The notes under the pieces: generated by a model | Seen by the model: the letters and a program-made list of their open reading frames with translations, nothing else | Told to the model about the DNA's origin: nothing | Database searches by the model: none | Assembly: GCF_007988965.1 (NCBI RefSeq) | Contig: NZ_BJVD01000007.1 | Span: 98,625 to 137,494 of the forward strand | DNA from: Rummeliibacillus stabekisii | GTDB taxonomy: Bacteria > Bacillota > Bacilli > Bacillales_A > Planococcaceae | DNA: 38,870 nt | Direction of reading: 5' to 3' | Shown here: piece by piece, positions 1-8,604 of the stretch | How the letters are laid out: each line of letters starts with the position of its first letter | Numbering within the stretch: position 1 is the first letter of the stretch | Position numbers and translations under genes: made by a program

Positions 1-214
1 CCCTGAAGCAACAGATCGTTATACATGGTGGTCATATATGAACAAAGTAAGGGAAAGAAATATTGGCTGGCGCATTGACTACTTTATTATCTCTAAAAGG
101 CTTGAGGAATCTATAAAAAAAGTAGACATCCATCATGCAATAGCAGGAAGTGATCATTGTCCAGTTCTTCTAGAAATGAATATTGACCAAATGGTTGAGA
201 CTAGAACAGAATAA
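1..214 (+). CDS. exoA: Exodeoxyribonuclease III, C-terminal part (5' end outside window)
   Basis: This is the last ~70 codons of a gene entering from the left edge and ending in TAA at 212-214. The reading frame starts at base 2 and includes TWWSY, NIGWRIDYF and GSDHCPVLLEM. The SDH tripeptide carries the catalytic histidine of the exonuclease-endonuclease-phosphatase fold. The WR-DY block followed by GSDHCPV is characteristic of the ExoIII/ExoA AP-endonuclease family, which cuts at abasic sites and removes 3' blocking groups during base excision repair. Only the C-terminus is visible, so start, length and regulation cannot be judged. A remote relative in the same fold is possible, but the motif spacing fits ExoA well. 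Confidence 0.88.
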   Translation, partial: PEATDRYTWWSYMNKVRERNIGWRIDYFIISKRLEESIKKVDIHHAIAGSDHCPVLLEMNIDQMVETRTE

Positions 215-257
215 AATATTCTTCCTTCAATGATGAACAAATTTACAATGGCATGCA

Positions 258-310
258 TTGGAGTACGGCGTCTCTTGCGGAAAAAAGCTTGAGCTGAATC
301 CCCTCAGGAT
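258..310. repeat. Degenerate copy of a Bacillales GC-rich intergenic repeat
   Basis: The stretch reads TTGGAG, ACGGCGTCTCTTGCGG, AAAAAAGC, TGAGCTGA, CCCCTCAGGA. It resembles the 5' half of the imperfect-palindrome intergenic repeats common in Bacillaceae and Planococcaceae (CTCCTGCGGG, A-run, GCG, AGCTGA, CCCGCAGGA). The arms here have drifted and the rest is missing, so it would be a fossil copy. The identification is from memory of the repeat family, not an alignment. Confidence 0.4.
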
Positions 311-362
311 TAGACCGAAAAATTAAATGCTTATACTTTTTGTATAAAAGAATACTTACAGT

Positions 363-409
363 AAACCGAACCAATGTGATGTTGAATTTCACATATAGTT
401 CGGTTTTTT
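363..409 (+). terminator. Intrinsic terminator
   Basis: AAACCGAAC at 363-371 pairs with GTTCGGTTT at 398-406, an inner TGTGA/TCACA stem stacks inside it, and a T-run follows. It lies about 150 bases after exoA and insulates the acylase operon. Confidence 0.85.
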
Positions 410-521
410 ACATAGCAAATAATAGACTTTTAACTACAGTTTCTAAGACGCAAAATTTCATCATATTTAAAGGGATATGAGGGGCGGGGAAGGAATATAG
501 AGAAGATAAGGGGGATGAAGT

Positions 522-2882
522 ATGAAAAAAGGGAAACGTATATGGAAATGGCTTTTAATAGCTGGCGGTGTGGCTATTGTTCTTATTATTGCGGCGGCAT
601 TATTATTAGATGCCTTTGTCGACAAATCGAAGCCGCAAATTGAAGGGAAAGTAGAAGTCGCAGGTTTAAAACAGGATGTAACGGTCACTAGAGATAAAAA
701 AGGTGTTCCTCATATTAAAGCAAAGAACGATGAAGATCTGTATCGGGCACAAGGATATGTGCAAGCACAAGATCGTCTATTCCAAATGGATCTTTCTAGA
801 AGACAGGCGAGCGGTATGCTATCAGAAGTGGTAGGAGAAAAAGCCATACAAACGGATAAATTTTTCCGAACATTCAGTCTTAGAGATGCAGCAGAAAAAT
901 CATTAGACGGTTACTCTGATGAAGCTAAGCAAGTATTATCATGGTATGCAGAGGGCGTGAATGATTATATCCAGTATGCAAAAAAGGAAGGAAAGTTGCC
1001 GTACGAATTTAAATTACTTGGCTACCAACCAAAGCAGTGGACGGAAATAGACTCATTAACTATCGGGAAATATATGGCGTATGATTTAGGCGGTCATTGG
1101 GATATGCTGGCATTCCGGCACTGGGCGCTAACTAAGTTATCGTCAGAAAAAGTACAAGAATTAATGATTCATTATCCTGAAAATGCCAAGTCTATTATTG
1201 AAGAAAATATTGAACATCCAGTAAAGGTATCAAATCAATTTGATACATCACTTATACCCAATGAATTCAACGGCAGTAATAACTGGGTAGTGTCAGGAGA
1301 CAAAACAAAGAGCGGCAAGCCATTGTTGGCAGATGATCCTCACTTAGGACTTAGTACGCCTTCGATTTGGTATCAAATGCATCTGTCCTCACCATCACAA
1401 AATGTCAGCGGTGTTATTTTTGCAGGGATCCCAGGGATTATCCTCGGACATAATGAAGACATTGCATGGGGCGTAACAAATGTGGGGCCAGACGTCCAGG
1501 ATTTATATATCGAAATGCCAAACCCAGACAATCCTACACAATTTAAGTATGAAAACAAATGGGAGCAGGCAGAAGTACGTAAAGAAAAAATAAAAGTAAA
1601 AGGGCAAAAGGCAGTCGACTATGAAGTCGTTGTCACGAGGCATGGACCTATCATCTCTGACCTCGCCTTTAAAAAGGAAAAGCCGACCGCCGTCTTTTCT
1701 ATGCAGTGGACAGCATTGCAATCAACACAAGAATTGCAAGCCATCTTAAATATGGATAAAGCGAAGGATTGGCATCAATTTGAAACAGCATTGAAAGACT
1801 TTAAAGCACCTGCGCAAAACTTTGTTTTTGCTTCCGCAAAGGACGGCACGATTGCCTATAAAGCAAATGGGCTAATTCCTATTCGCAAAAGAGGAGATGG
1901 CCAGTTCCCTGTACCTGGCTACTCAAAGGATTATGGATGGAAGGGCTATATCGACTATGACAAGTTGCCAAAGGTTGTCAATCCGGATTCAGGCTATATT
2001 GCAACCGCCAATAATAAAGTGGTCGGCAGCGGCTATCCGTATCACATTACAGACTTTTGGGCACAGCCGTATCGGTATGAACGGATTGTGGAGATGCTAG
2101 AAGAGAAAGATGACTTTACAGCAGAAGATATGCAAAACATTCAGATGGATACAAAAAATTTGTATGCCAAAGAATTTTTGCCGTCTATGATTTCTTCAGT
2201 CAAGAAACAAGGGAAGGAAAGCAAAGCGGTAGAGCTGTTAGAAAAATGGGATTACAACGATACTGTATCACAAGCAGCGCCGCTTATCTTCCAACATTGG
2301 ATGATCGCTATACAGGAAGGATTATTTAAACAGGCAATGCCAGCAGATGTGTATGCTATGATGCCAGGGAAATATAATATCACAGATGAATTATTACGGC
2401 AGGCATATAAAGGGAAACCAGGAGAATTTGTCGATGAAGCAGGCGGAGTAGATGAGCTTGTTACAAAGGCCCTGCAAAAGTCAGTGAAGGATTTAAAGGA
2501 AACATACGGGGATGACATGTCAAAATGGCAATGGGGAGAAGAGCACCAGGTCCAATTTAAGCATCCGATATCTTCTGCTTCTGAAGTATTAGCGTATGTA
2601 CTCGATTCTAAGAAAGTGCCTGTGGCGGGGTCAAAAGTGACAGTTAGAGCAGCAGCGCCAGACCAAAACGGAATCGTCAATCACGGTGCTTCATGGCGTT
2701 TTGTAGCTGATTTAAGCGATTTATCCAAAGCCTATCATATTGTGGGGCCGGGACAAAGTGGCCACGTCAAATCCGTATGGTATAATGACCAAGTAGACGA
2801 TTGGGTAAATGGCACTTATCATGAAACGGTGATAAAAGGCAAAGTACCAAACGGTCAAACATTAATTTTAAAGGCGAAGTAG
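522..2882 (+). CDS. Penicillin acylase family Ntn hydrolase, membrane anchored
   Basis: This 786-residue protein belongs to the penicillin amidase / acyl-homoserine lactone acylase family, which hydrolyses amide bonds of acylated small molecules. Residues about 8-33 form one hydrophobic helix after a basic start, with no obvious cleavage site, suggesting a signal anchor and extracytoplasmic action. The autoprocessing site is visible as FNGSNNWVVSG: Ser252 would become the N-terminal nucleophile of the large subunit after the spacer peptide is removed. Family blocks include GVPHIKA near 61, AQDRLFQMD near 82, DDPHLGL near 271 and GHNEDIAWGVTN near 312. The length matches the single-chain precursor. 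A strong ribosome binding site precedes the ATG. The natural substrate cannot be read from sequence. Two fluoride-channel genes follow closely and probably share the transcript. Confidence 0.9.
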   Translation: MKKGKRIWKWLLIAGGVAIVLIIAAALLLDAFVDKSKPQIEGKVEVAGLKQDVTVTRDKKGVPHIKAKNDEDLYRAQGYVQAQDRLFQMDLSRRQASGMLSEVVGEKAIQTDKFFRTFSLRDAAEKSLDGYSDEAKQVLSWYAEGVNDYIQYAKKEGKLPYEFKLLGYQPKQWTEIDSLTIGKYMAYDLGGHWDMLAFRHWALTKLSSEKVQELMIHYPENAKSIIEENIEHPVKVSNQFDTSLIPNEFNGSNNWVVSGDKTKSGKPLLADDPHLGLSTPSIWYQMHLSSPSQNVSGVIFAGIPGIILGHNEDIAWGVTNVGPDVQDLYIEMPNPDNPTQFKYENKWEQAEVRKEKIKVKGQKAVDYEVVVTRHGPIISDLAFKKEKPTAVFSMQWTALQSTQELQAILNMDKAKDWHQFETALKDFKAPAQNFVFASAKDGTIAYKANGLIPIRKRGDGQFPVPGYSKDYGWKGYIDYDKLPKVVNPDSGYIATANNKVVGSGYPYHITDFWAQPYRYERIVEMLEEKDDFTAEDMQNIQMDTKNLYAKEFLPSMISSVKKQGKESKAVELLEKWDYNDTVSQAAPLIFQHWMIAIQEGLFKQAMPADVYAMMPGKYNITDELLRQAYKGKPGEFVDEAGGVDELVTKALQKSVKDLKETYGDDMSKWQWGEEHQVQFKHPISSASEVLAYVLDSKKVPVAGSKVTVRAAAPDQNGIVNHGASWRFVADLSDLSKAYHIVGPGQSGHVKSVWYNDQVDDWVNGTYHETVIKGKVPNGQTLILKAK

Positions 2883-2892
2883 TGAGTATAAA

Positions 2893-3267
2893 ATGATTAA
2901 GAATATAGCGGCAGTGATGCTTGGCGGCATTGTTGGCACATGGATGCGTTATGGTGTCATGATTTCTGTGTCTGCCGAGTGGCTGCTTTGGATCGTAAAT
3001 GGTGTGGGCAGTTTTGCCATGGGTGTATTAAATGGCCTCTTTGCGACCACTTCAAAATATGCAAGATGGAAGCTTTTTTTGACAACAGGAATGCTTGGAG
3101 CTTTCACTACGTTTTCCACCTTTTCAGCAAGCTGGCTAAAGTTGATGGAGCATCATGAACTCACCGCTGTATTCTATGCAGTGTTGATGACGGCTCTATG
3201 CGTAATTCTCGCATCATTTGGCTATCTAATGGGAATAGGGCATAAGAAAGCAGGTGAACGCTCATGA
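2893..3267 (+). CDS. crcB: Fluoride channel subunit FluC/CrcB (first of a pair)
   Basis: This is a 124-residue protein with four hydrophobic segments. It shows the Fluc signatures: GTWMRYG near the N-terminus, NGVGSFAMG in the second helix, and MLGAFTTFSTFS in the third, whose TTFSTF phenylalanines line the fluoride pore. Fluc channels are dual-topology dimers that export fluoride passively. Many Bacillales encode two diverged copies forming a heterodimer, and the second copy overlaps this one by four bases, which favours translational coupling. The gene starts 10 bases after the acylase stop with only a weak ribosome binding site. I see no fluoride riboswitch upstream. Confidence 0.93.
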   Translation: MIKNIAAVMLGGIVGTWMRYGVMISVSAEWLLWIVNGVGSFAMGVLNGLFATTSKYARWKLFLTTGMLGAFTTFSTFSASWLKLMEHHELTAVFYAVLMTALCVILASFGYLMGIGHKKAGERS

Positions 3268-3611
3268 TATGGCTGATACTAGCTGTAGGTGGAGCATTGG
3301 GTGCTCTAAGCAGATATATGGTTACATTATGGATGGGAAGGTTGACGCAGCCATATTATGTAGCTACTTTTATCGTCAATAGCCTAGGCTCATTTTTAAT
3401 GGGTTTGGCTCTTCATATAGCAGCTGACCAACAATTGCTTTCCGCCTTCTTTGCAACAGGCTTTTTAGGGGCTTTCACGACATTCTCAACATTCGCATTT
3501 GATACAGTTCGCTTGATGCAGGAAGGAAATCATCGTGGGGTGTTTTTATACCCTGCACTTACATTGCTTGCTGGGATTGCTTTCGTAACGTTTGGTTGGC
3601 AAATAGGCTAA
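3264..3611 (+). CDS. crcB: Fluoride channel subunit FluC/CrcB (second of a pair)
   Basis: This 115-residue partner of the preceding gene shares the motifs GGALGALSRY, VNSLGSFLMG and FLGAFTTFSTFAFD and four membrane segments. Its ATG lies inside the end of the upstream gene (ATGA overlap), a usual arrangement for obligate heterodimer pairs. It probably forms one half of the antiparallel fluoride channel in the plasma membrane. It is the last gene of the acylase-crcB-crcB unit, which ends at a strong hairpin at 3643-3680. Which copy has which membrane orientation was not determined. Confidence 0.93.
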   Translation: MIWLILAVGGALGALSRYMVTLWMGRLTQPYYVATFIVNSLGSFLMGLALHIAADQQLLSAFFATGFLGAFTTFSTFAFDTVRLMQEGNHRGVFLYPALTLLAGIAFVTFGWQIG

Positions 3612-3642
3612 GATTTTAAGCGTACTATAGAATAGTGCATGA

Positions 3643-3680
3643 AAAAAAGGCATAAAGAGAAAATTCTCTTATGCCTTTTC
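3643..3680. terminator. Intrinsic terminator after crcB pair
   Basis: AAAAGGCATAAAGAGAA pairs with TTCTCTTATGCCTTTT, giving a long A/T-flanked stem with almost no loop. It could work in both directions. Confidence 0.85.
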
Positions 3681-3756
3681 ATAATGATAAAAGACTATTT
3701 AGCTAATGCCAAATGTCCATAGTCAACAGTAAATAGAACAAATTATTTCATGGTAT

Positions 3757-3785
3757 TTATTAAATCTATTTGTCACTGCTATAAT
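3757..3785 (+). promoter_or_regulatory. Possible SigA promoter for the tandem GNAT gene
   Basis: A perfect TATAAT lies at 3780-3785 with a poor -35 (TTATTA, 3757-3762) at 17-base spacing. The start codon at 3808 follows an AGGGGG ribosome binding site at 3794-3799, so the leader would be short. Confidence 0.4.
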
Positions 3786-3807
3786 AGTAGCCTAGGGGGT
3801 TGTTGCG

Positions 3808-4932
3808 TTGAAATTAATTGAGTGGACAATGGAAGAGCAAGAACAACTAATTGAATTTATGACAACAAATGTATGGCCATATCATATCAATTCGCATCCA
3901 GTAAGAGAGTTAATCGAAAAGACGATTGACGAGGGCGGCTACGAATCGGATGAATCAAAAACCTTTTGGCTTGTTAATGATGAAGATATCCAAGTAGGTA
4001 TGGTAAAAATATATGATTTGCAGGATGATATTCCACTATTTGATCTAAGAATTGGAGAAAAATGGCGCGGCCATGGTTATGGCACTAAAGCATTGCGATT
4101 GGTCAGCGAGTATGTTTTTTCGTTGCCCGGCAATAAAATTCGACTTGAAGGCCATACTAGGCAAGATAACATTGCTATGCGGAAAACATTTGAAAATGCT
4201 GGTTTCGTAAAAGAAGCTCATCTTCGCAAGGCATGGTATGTCCCAAAAGAAGATGATTATTATGATGCTATTACATATGGCATTACTCGTCAGGATTACT
4301 TGGAAGGCAAAACAACGCCAGTAAGCTGGGACGACGAAGGTAAAAGTGATGAGGTTGATTATAAAGAAACATGGGATTTCGATGACAGTTTTGAATCTGA
4401 ACGATTGATTATTCGAATGCCCCGTATGCAAGATGCAGATGCTGTTTGGGAGGCAATCTCTTACTCTGCAAAAACCTTGAAGCCATTTATGGAATGGGCT
4501 CAGCAAGCACCTAAAAAAGAAGAGACAAAGGAAAATATACGGGAAGCAATTGCAAACTTTATCGCAAGAAAAGACTTACGACTGCATGTATTTTTAAAGG
4601 ACGGCGGCCAATATATCGGCTCTACAGGGTTGCATAATATTAATTGGCAAATCCCTAAGTTTGAGATTGGATACTGGTTGGATATGCGATATGAGGGAAA
4701 AGGATATATGACAGAAGCCGTGCAAAGAATTGTACAATTTGCTTTTGAAGAGTTAGGCGCTAATCGGTTGGAAATACGATGTGACTCAGATAATACTCGT
4801 AGCCGTGCCGTCGCTAGCCGTGCAGGATTTGAGTTGGAAGGCATTATGAAGCAGGATTCTTTCTCAGCTGATGGGAAGAGTTTGCGCGATACATGCGTAT
4901 ATGCCAAAATCCACCCCAGCAGATTGAGTTAA
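3808..4932 (+). CDS. Tandem GNAT acetyltransferase
   Basis: This 374-residue protein appears to contain two GNAT domains. The first (about 1-165) has an acetyl-CoA loop in GEKWRGHGYGTKALRL and NIAMRKTFENAGF. The second (about 195-370) is RimJ/RimL-like, with SERLIIRMPRMQDADAVW, GYWLDMRYEGKGYMTEAV and a C-terminal NTRSRAVASRAGFELEG block. RimJ/RimL-type enzymes acetylate protein N-termini or amino groups of small molecules; the substrate here is unknown. A TTG start at 3808 is chosen because AGGGGG sits eight bases upstream. The linker between domains is acidic. The gene stands alone between a terminator and mntR. Both domains keep plausible acetyl-CoA loops, so neither looks like a dead remnant. 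Confidence 0.85.
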   Translation: MKLIEWTMEEQEQLIEFMTTNVWPYHINSHPVRELIEKTIDEGGYESDESKTFWLVNDEDIQVGMVKIYDLQDDIPLFDLRIGEKWRGHGYGTKALRLVSEYVFSLPGNKIRLEGHTRQDNIAMRKTFENAGFVKEAHLRKAWYVPKEDDYYDAITYGITRQDYLEGKTTPVSWDDEGKSDEVDYKETWDFDDSFESERLIIRMPRMQDADAVWEAISYSAKTLKPFMEWAQQAPKKEETKENIREAIANFIARKDLRLHVFLKDGGQYIGSTGLHNINWQIPKFEIGYWLDMRYEGKGYMTEAVQRIVQFAFEELGANRLEIRCDSDNTRSRAVASRAGFELEGIMKQDSFSADGKSLRDTCVYAKIHPSRLS

Positions 4933-5018
4933 AACCTTTCGCAATAGTTCTACAAGTTACGTTTTAGACTTTCATGTAGTAAACTAGAGAGATAGATACT
5001 GAAAGAGAGGGTAAAAGG

Positions 5019-5438
5019 ATGCCGACACCGAGTATGGAGGATCACATCGAACAAATCTATTTGCTAATTGACCAAAAAGGATATGCGCGTGTATCGGACA
5101 TCGCGGAAGCATTGTCAGTTCTTCCTTCTTCTGTTACCAAAATGGTACAAAAACTTGATAAAGATGGTTATCTAATATACGAACGATATAGAGGCTTATC
5201 TTTGACGCCGAAAGGGTTAAAGCTAGGAAAGCGCCTAGTGGAAAGGCATAGCTTGCTTGAAGATTTTTTACGGTTGATTGGTGTAGAGGAAGAACGGATT
5301 TATGATGATGTGGAGGGAATCGAACATCATTTGAGCTGGAATTCAATCGAATGCATTGCAGATTTAAATCAAGTATTAGAAGAAAACCCTGAATTCATTC
5401 AAAAGCTGAAAGACTTAAAGACCAGCCCAGCAGAATGA
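5019..5438 (+). CDS. mntR: Manganese-responsive regulator MntR
   Basis: This is a 139-residue DtxR-family repressor, close in length and sequence to B. subtilis MntR (142 residues). It binds Mn(II) and represses manganese uptake genes. The winged-helix domain is about 1-70, with the recognition region near [17 protein letters not shown]. All metal ligands known from B. subtilis MntR are at the same positions: Asp8, Glu11, His77, Glu99, Glu102 and His103. The SH3-like domain of longer DtxR proteins is absent, as expected. A good ribosome binding site (AAAGAGAGGG) precedes the ATG. cvfB follows after 30 bases with no terminator, so the two may be co-transcribed. No manganese transporter is present in the window. 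Confidence 0.95.
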   Translation: MPTPSMEDHIEQIYLLIDQKGYARVSDIAEALSVLPSSVTKMVQKLDKDGYLIYERYRGLSLTPKGLKLGKRLVERHSLLEDFLRLIGVEEERIYDDVEGIEHHLSWNSIECIADLNQVLEENPEFIQKLKDLKTSPAE

Positions 5439-5468
5439 TTTCCTAATTAAAGAGAGGAGTTAGAATAG

Positions 5469-6326
5469 GTGGCATCACTACAATCTGGAGACGTTGTAAA
5501 ATTAGTAGTAAAAGAACAGCGTGGATCTCAATATATCTTAACTAATGACGAAATAGAAATTCCATTGAATGCATCTGAAACAACGACAGAGTTAAAGGTA
5601 AATGAGAAGGTAGAAGTATTTCTTTTCGCTGACCGAAGAGGGAATTTAGCTGCAACGCTTGCCATTCCGCATATTCGCAAAGAAGAATACGGATGGGCAC
5701 GTGTACTACATGTTAAAGACCGTGAAGGGGCTTATGTTGATATTGGCACATCACGTGAGGTGTTAGTTCCTGCTGAAGACTTGCCGAAGTTAAAGCCATT
5801 ATGGCCAGAGCCGGGCAATCATATATATATCACTTTGCGAACTGATCGTGAGGGAGGGCTTTTTGGCCGTTTGATCACAGAAGAGAAAGTATTGGAAATG
5901 TATGAGGATGCTGAACCAGAGCTGTTCAACCAAAATATCCTTGCACGTCCATATCGCTTATTACCAGTCGGTACATTTTTACTTGGCGTTGATAAGCCAT
6001 ACCGTATCTTTGTTCATGAATCTGAACGTAAGAAAGAGCCGCGTCTTGGAGCAGATATCTCTGTTCGTGTCATTGAGGTAAAAGAAGATGGAACGATTAA
6101 TGCTTCCATGCTACCACGTGTTCATGAAAGATTATCAGAGGATGCAGAAGACGTCTATAAATATCTGCAAGAAGTAGGCGGGAAAATGCCATTTAGCGAT
6201 AAATCTTCACCTGAAGAAGTCAAAGAAATGTTTAACATGAGCAAGGGTGCATTTAAACGTGCATTAGGTACACTGATGAAAAGTGGTCGTGTGACACAAG
6301 AAGATGGCTGGACCATTATAAAGTAA
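5469..6326 (+). CDS. cvfB: S1-domain RNA-binding protein CvfB/YitL
   Basis: This 285-residue protein matches the CvfB/YitL family: successive S1-like OB domains followed by a winged helix. Seen here are an N-terminal OB region, the S1-type segment GAYVDIGTSREVLVPAEDLP (near 89), a later segment with RLGADISVRVIEVKEDGTINASM, and a C-terminal helix-turn-helix region with EEVKEMFNMSKGAFKRALGTL. In Staphylococcus aureus, CvfB binds RNA and influences virulence-factor expression; a specific target here is unknown. The start is GTG at 5469, set by AAGAGAGGAG just upstream. It likely shares a transcript with mntR and ends at the hairpin at 6334-6380. Confidence 0.9.
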   Translation: MASLQSGDVVKLVVKEQRGSQYILTNDEIEIPLNASETTTELKVNEKVEVFLFADRRGNLAATLAIPHIRKEEYGWARVLHVKDREGAYVDIGTSREVLVPAEDLPKLKPLWPEPGNHIYITLRTDREGGLFGRLITEEKVLEMYEDAEPELFNQNILARPYRLLPVGTFLLGVDKPYRIFVHESERKKEPRLGADISVRVIEVKEDGTINASMLPRVHERLSEDAEDVYKYLQEVGGKMPFSDKSSPEEVKEMFNMSKGAFKRALGTLMKSGRVTQEDGWTIIK

Positions 6327-6333
6327 TAGCAAT

Positions 6334-6380
6334 AGAGCAAAAAGGTTCGGTGGCCAACCCAGAAACTTTTTGCTCTTTTT
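6334..6380 (+). terminator. Intrinsic terminator after cvfB
   Basis: AGAGCAAAAAG (6334-6344) pairs with CTTTTTGCTCT (6366-6376), and further T residues follow. Confidence 0.85.
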
Positions 6381-6455
6381 AGCGTATTATTAGTAGGCCT
6401 CATTGAAAGAAGATGTGGGTAAGTAGGATACAAACCAATTGGAGGAGGAACAATA

Positions 6456-7391
6456 ATGAAAAAACAACTTGTAGCTGTTTTGGCAGCGTTCTGTTTGACT
6501 ACTGCTATCGCAACACCTATTAAAAGTTATGCCAGCACAAGTACAACAGATTCATCGGGTGAAGTTGTCAATGAAAAATTAGGGGATCCTATTGTCGTTT
6601 ATGGCGGTAGCCTTTCAGATAGTGAAAAAGCAAGCGTAAAAAGTAGTTTGGGGGTTTCCGGAAATTCCGGTATAAAAGAAATTACAATTACCGGTGCGGA
6701 TATTGCTAAATATATTGAAAATGGAAATGCAAGTGCACGCCTATATTCTTCTGCAAAAATTACGCCTAAAAATGAAGGCAGCGGACTAGTTATTAATATT
6801 GTAACCCCAGAAAATATCACTGAAGTCACTTCGGATATGTATTCTAACGCAATGTTGACTGCAGGTATCGAAGACGCAACAGTTGAAGTAGCGGCACCTA
6901 AAAAGGTAACAGGCCACTCTGCTTTGGCTGGAATCTATAAAGCGTATGAAGTTACAACAGGTAAAAAGTTAGACCCTGAAAGGACAGATGTAGCCAACCA
7001 AGAACTTTCTGTAGCGACGGATATTGCCCAAAATTCCAATGTGGACGATAAAAAGGTTGGAGAATTGTTAACAGAAATTAAAAAGCAAATTGCAGAGCAA
7101 AAACCAGCTACAAAAGAAGATGTAGCTAAAATTGTCGATGAACAACTGAAAAAATTAGAAATCAGTTTAAGCGATAAAGACCGTCAATTACTAATCGACT
7201 TGATGAACAAAATTAGTAATCTCGATATCAATTTTGGCAAATGGTCATCTCAATTAAATGATTTAAGCGGTAATATAAAAGATAAATTGTCTAAAATCAA
7301 TGATGATATAAAAAATGACACAGGATTCTGGGCAAGCGTTAAAAATTTCTTTAAAAAAATCATTGATGGTATCAGTGGCCTATTCGGTTAG
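6456..7391 (+). CDS. Secreted DUF1002 (YpuA-like) protein
   Basis: This 311-residue protein has a clear Sec signal peptide, with a basic start, a hydrophobic core and probable cleavage after SYA near residue 26. The body (about 40-210) matches the DUF1002/YpuA family, including GDPIVVYGGSLSD, a conserved DIAKYIENG segment and GHSALAGIYKAYE. The C-terminal third is rich in lysine and amphipathic helix (KEDVAKIVDEQLKKLEISL, then NLDINFGKWSSQL), which suggests a coiled coil, and ends with KNFFKKIIDGISGLFG. The function is unknown; it is probably released or wall-associated. A strong GGAGGAGG ribosome binding site precedes the ATG. I see no linked gene that explains its role. Confidence 0.85.
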   Translation: MKKQLVAVLAAFCLTTAIATPIKSYASTSTTDSSGEVVNEKLGDPIVVYGGSLSDSEKASVKSSLGVSGNSGIKEITITGADIAKYIENGNASARLYSSAKITPKNEGSGLVINIVTPENITEVTSDMYSNAMLTAGIEDATVEVAAPKKVTGHSALAGIYKAYEVTTGKKLDPERTDVANQELSVATDIAQNSNVDDKKVGELLTEIKKQIAEQKPATKEDVAKIVDEQLKKLEISLSDKDRQLLIDLMNKISNLDINFGKWSSQLNDLSGNIKDKLSKINDDIKNDTGFWASVKNFFKKIIDGISGLFG

Positions 7392-7507
7392 AAAATAGTT
7401 GTTGGTTGAACATTACCCCCATTGGACGAGAGATGTATGATTTGGGCAAAATAGCAAAGGGTAATAGAAAGAGTGTGCTACACTATTTATTACAGGGGGT
7501 GTTATTC

Positions 7508-7789
7508 ATGGATTTCCAATTAAACAACCGTGGAAGTGAAGGATATGCATTTGAATATAAAGAAGACGGTCAAGTGTTAGCAGAGCTAACATGGACGCAG
7601 CTTGGAGATATTATGGTAGTTGACCATACATTTGTAGATCCATCTTTGCGCGGACAGGGTTTGGCAGTTAAGCTGCTGGATCGTGCTGCAGAATACGCAC
7701 GTGAGAAAGATTATAAAATCGAGGCTGTTTGCTCATTTGTACTGAAGGCATTCAGCTCAACCGATAAGTATGATGATATTAAAGCATAA
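7508..7789 (+). CDS. Small GNAT-like acetyltransferase (COG2388/YjdJ type)
   Basis: This 93-residue protein has a minimal GNAT fold of the COG2388 family. It shows FVDPSLRGQGLAVKLLDRAA for the acetyl-CoA loop and the terminal KIEAVCSFVLKAF block with the conserved cysteine region. The frame is open from 7406, but I place the start at ATG 7508: a CAGGGGGTG ribosome binding site lies just upstream and the family begins at this point. Substrate and role are unknown. It is a monocistronic gene ending at the hairpin at 7809-7849. Confidence 0.88.
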   Translation: MDFQLNNRGSEGYAFEYKEDGQVLAELTWTQLGDIMVVDHTFVDPSLRGQGLAVKLLDRAAEYAREKDYKIEAVCSFVLKAFSSTDKYDDIKA

Positions 7790-7808
7790 AAGAACACGAT
7801 AACGGATT

Positions 7809-7849
7809 AGCCGATTTGCGGGTAGATATTATTTGCAAATTGGCTTTTT
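7809..7849 (+). terminator. Intrinsic terminator
   Basis: AGCCGATTTGC (7809-7819) pairs with GCAAATTGGCT (7835-7845) with one G-U pair, followed by TTTT. Confidence 0.75.
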
Positions 7850-7980
7850 CGTCGTGGAAAGTTAAAGATACATGAATCTTTTCCATAATTGGATACGTAT
7901 ACTACTATGAAGTGAGATTTCACTTAGTGAGAAGCTTTTTCTTACTTGAGTGTTAATGAAACTAAATATGAGGTGTATAC

Positions 7981-8448
7981 ATGAAAAGAACAGGAGAATT
8001 AGTTTTCGGCATTATTGGATCGCTCTTTAATTTGATTGCCATCTCTTTTGTGGGCTTACTTGTCGTCTCTATGTCAAGTGTTTCAGTCAACGAGCAATTC
8101 CAGAATGAACTTGTAACGGAGATGGAGAAAAACTATGCTAATAATCCGAATCTACAGGATATTGATCCACAAAGTTTTGCAGATACGGTAGTAGCGTTCA
8201 CCGATGGTTTTGGACCATTCGGTTGGTTTTTCATTATCTGCTTTGTCATTAGCTTGGTATTAGGAATTGTAGCGTGTATTCAAGCATATAAAGCAAAGAA
8301 CAAAAAAGCCAATATGGCAGGGTGGCTCTTTATCGTGGCTGCTATCTTTGCGGGCATTATTTCCTTTACTTCTTTCGCTTATTATATTGCAGCAATTATT
8401 TGCTTTGTCCGCAAACCGAAAACAGAAGATCAAACGCTTGTTAACTAA
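7981..8448 (+). CDS. DUF4064 membrane protein
   Basis: This 155-residue protein matches the DUF4064 pattern: an opening KRTGELVFGIIGSLFNLIA helix, a soluble extracytoplasmic loop (about 35-75) with charged residues and an NPNLQDIDPQSFADTV segment, then three more hydrophobic segments. It ends in a short polar cytoplasmic tail. The family has no established function. GAGGTG lies about five bases before the ATG. The gene is flanked by hairpins at 7809-7849 and 8455-8487 and appears monocistronic. Confidence 0.82.
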   Translation: MKRTGELVFGIIGSLFNLIAISFVGLLVVSMSSVSVNEQFQNELVTEMEKNYANNPNLQDIDPQSFADTVVAFTDGFGPFGWFFIICFVISLVLGIVACIQAYKAKNKKANMAGWLFIVAAIFAGIISFTSFAYYIAAIICFVRKPKTEDQTLVN

Positions 8449-8454
8449 TGGGAG

Positions 8455-8487
8455 GCCCTATCACAATCCAAACAGATAGGGCTCTTT
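8455..8487 (+). terminator. Intrinsic terminator
   Basis: GCCCTATC (8455-8462) pairs with GATAGGGC (8475-8482), followed by TCTTT. It lies directly after the DUF4064 gene. Confidence 0.75.
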
Positions 8488-8604
8488 AACTGTTAGGGAA
8501 AGAGCATATGTTTTCTGCCCGTCAGTTTAGAAGAAATATGTATAGATTTTTCAATGGTTGCAGATGATGTGGGGAGAAGCCCTTCAAAAATTATGATTGA
8601 AAAG

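Larger units (their letters stand above)
215..521. other. Intergenic region between exoA and the acylase gene
   Basis: This gap of about 300 bases holds a decayed intergenic repeat near 258-310 and a strong intrinsic terminator at 363-409. The acylase ribosome binding site (AAGGGGGATG, about 508-517) lies at its end. I see no ORF with a credible start, and no convincing SigA promoter for the downstream operon. The sequence after the terminator is purine-rich. Confidence 0.6.

Noticed and set aside
430-521. Possible fluoride riboswitch before the acylase-crcB unit
   Set aside because: The conserved fluoride-aptamer sequence and pseudoknot segments are not present; the region is purine-rich without the expected stems.
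7406-7507. Longer start for the small GNAT gene
   Set aside because: No ribosome binding site at 7406; ATG 7508 has a strong one and fits the family length.
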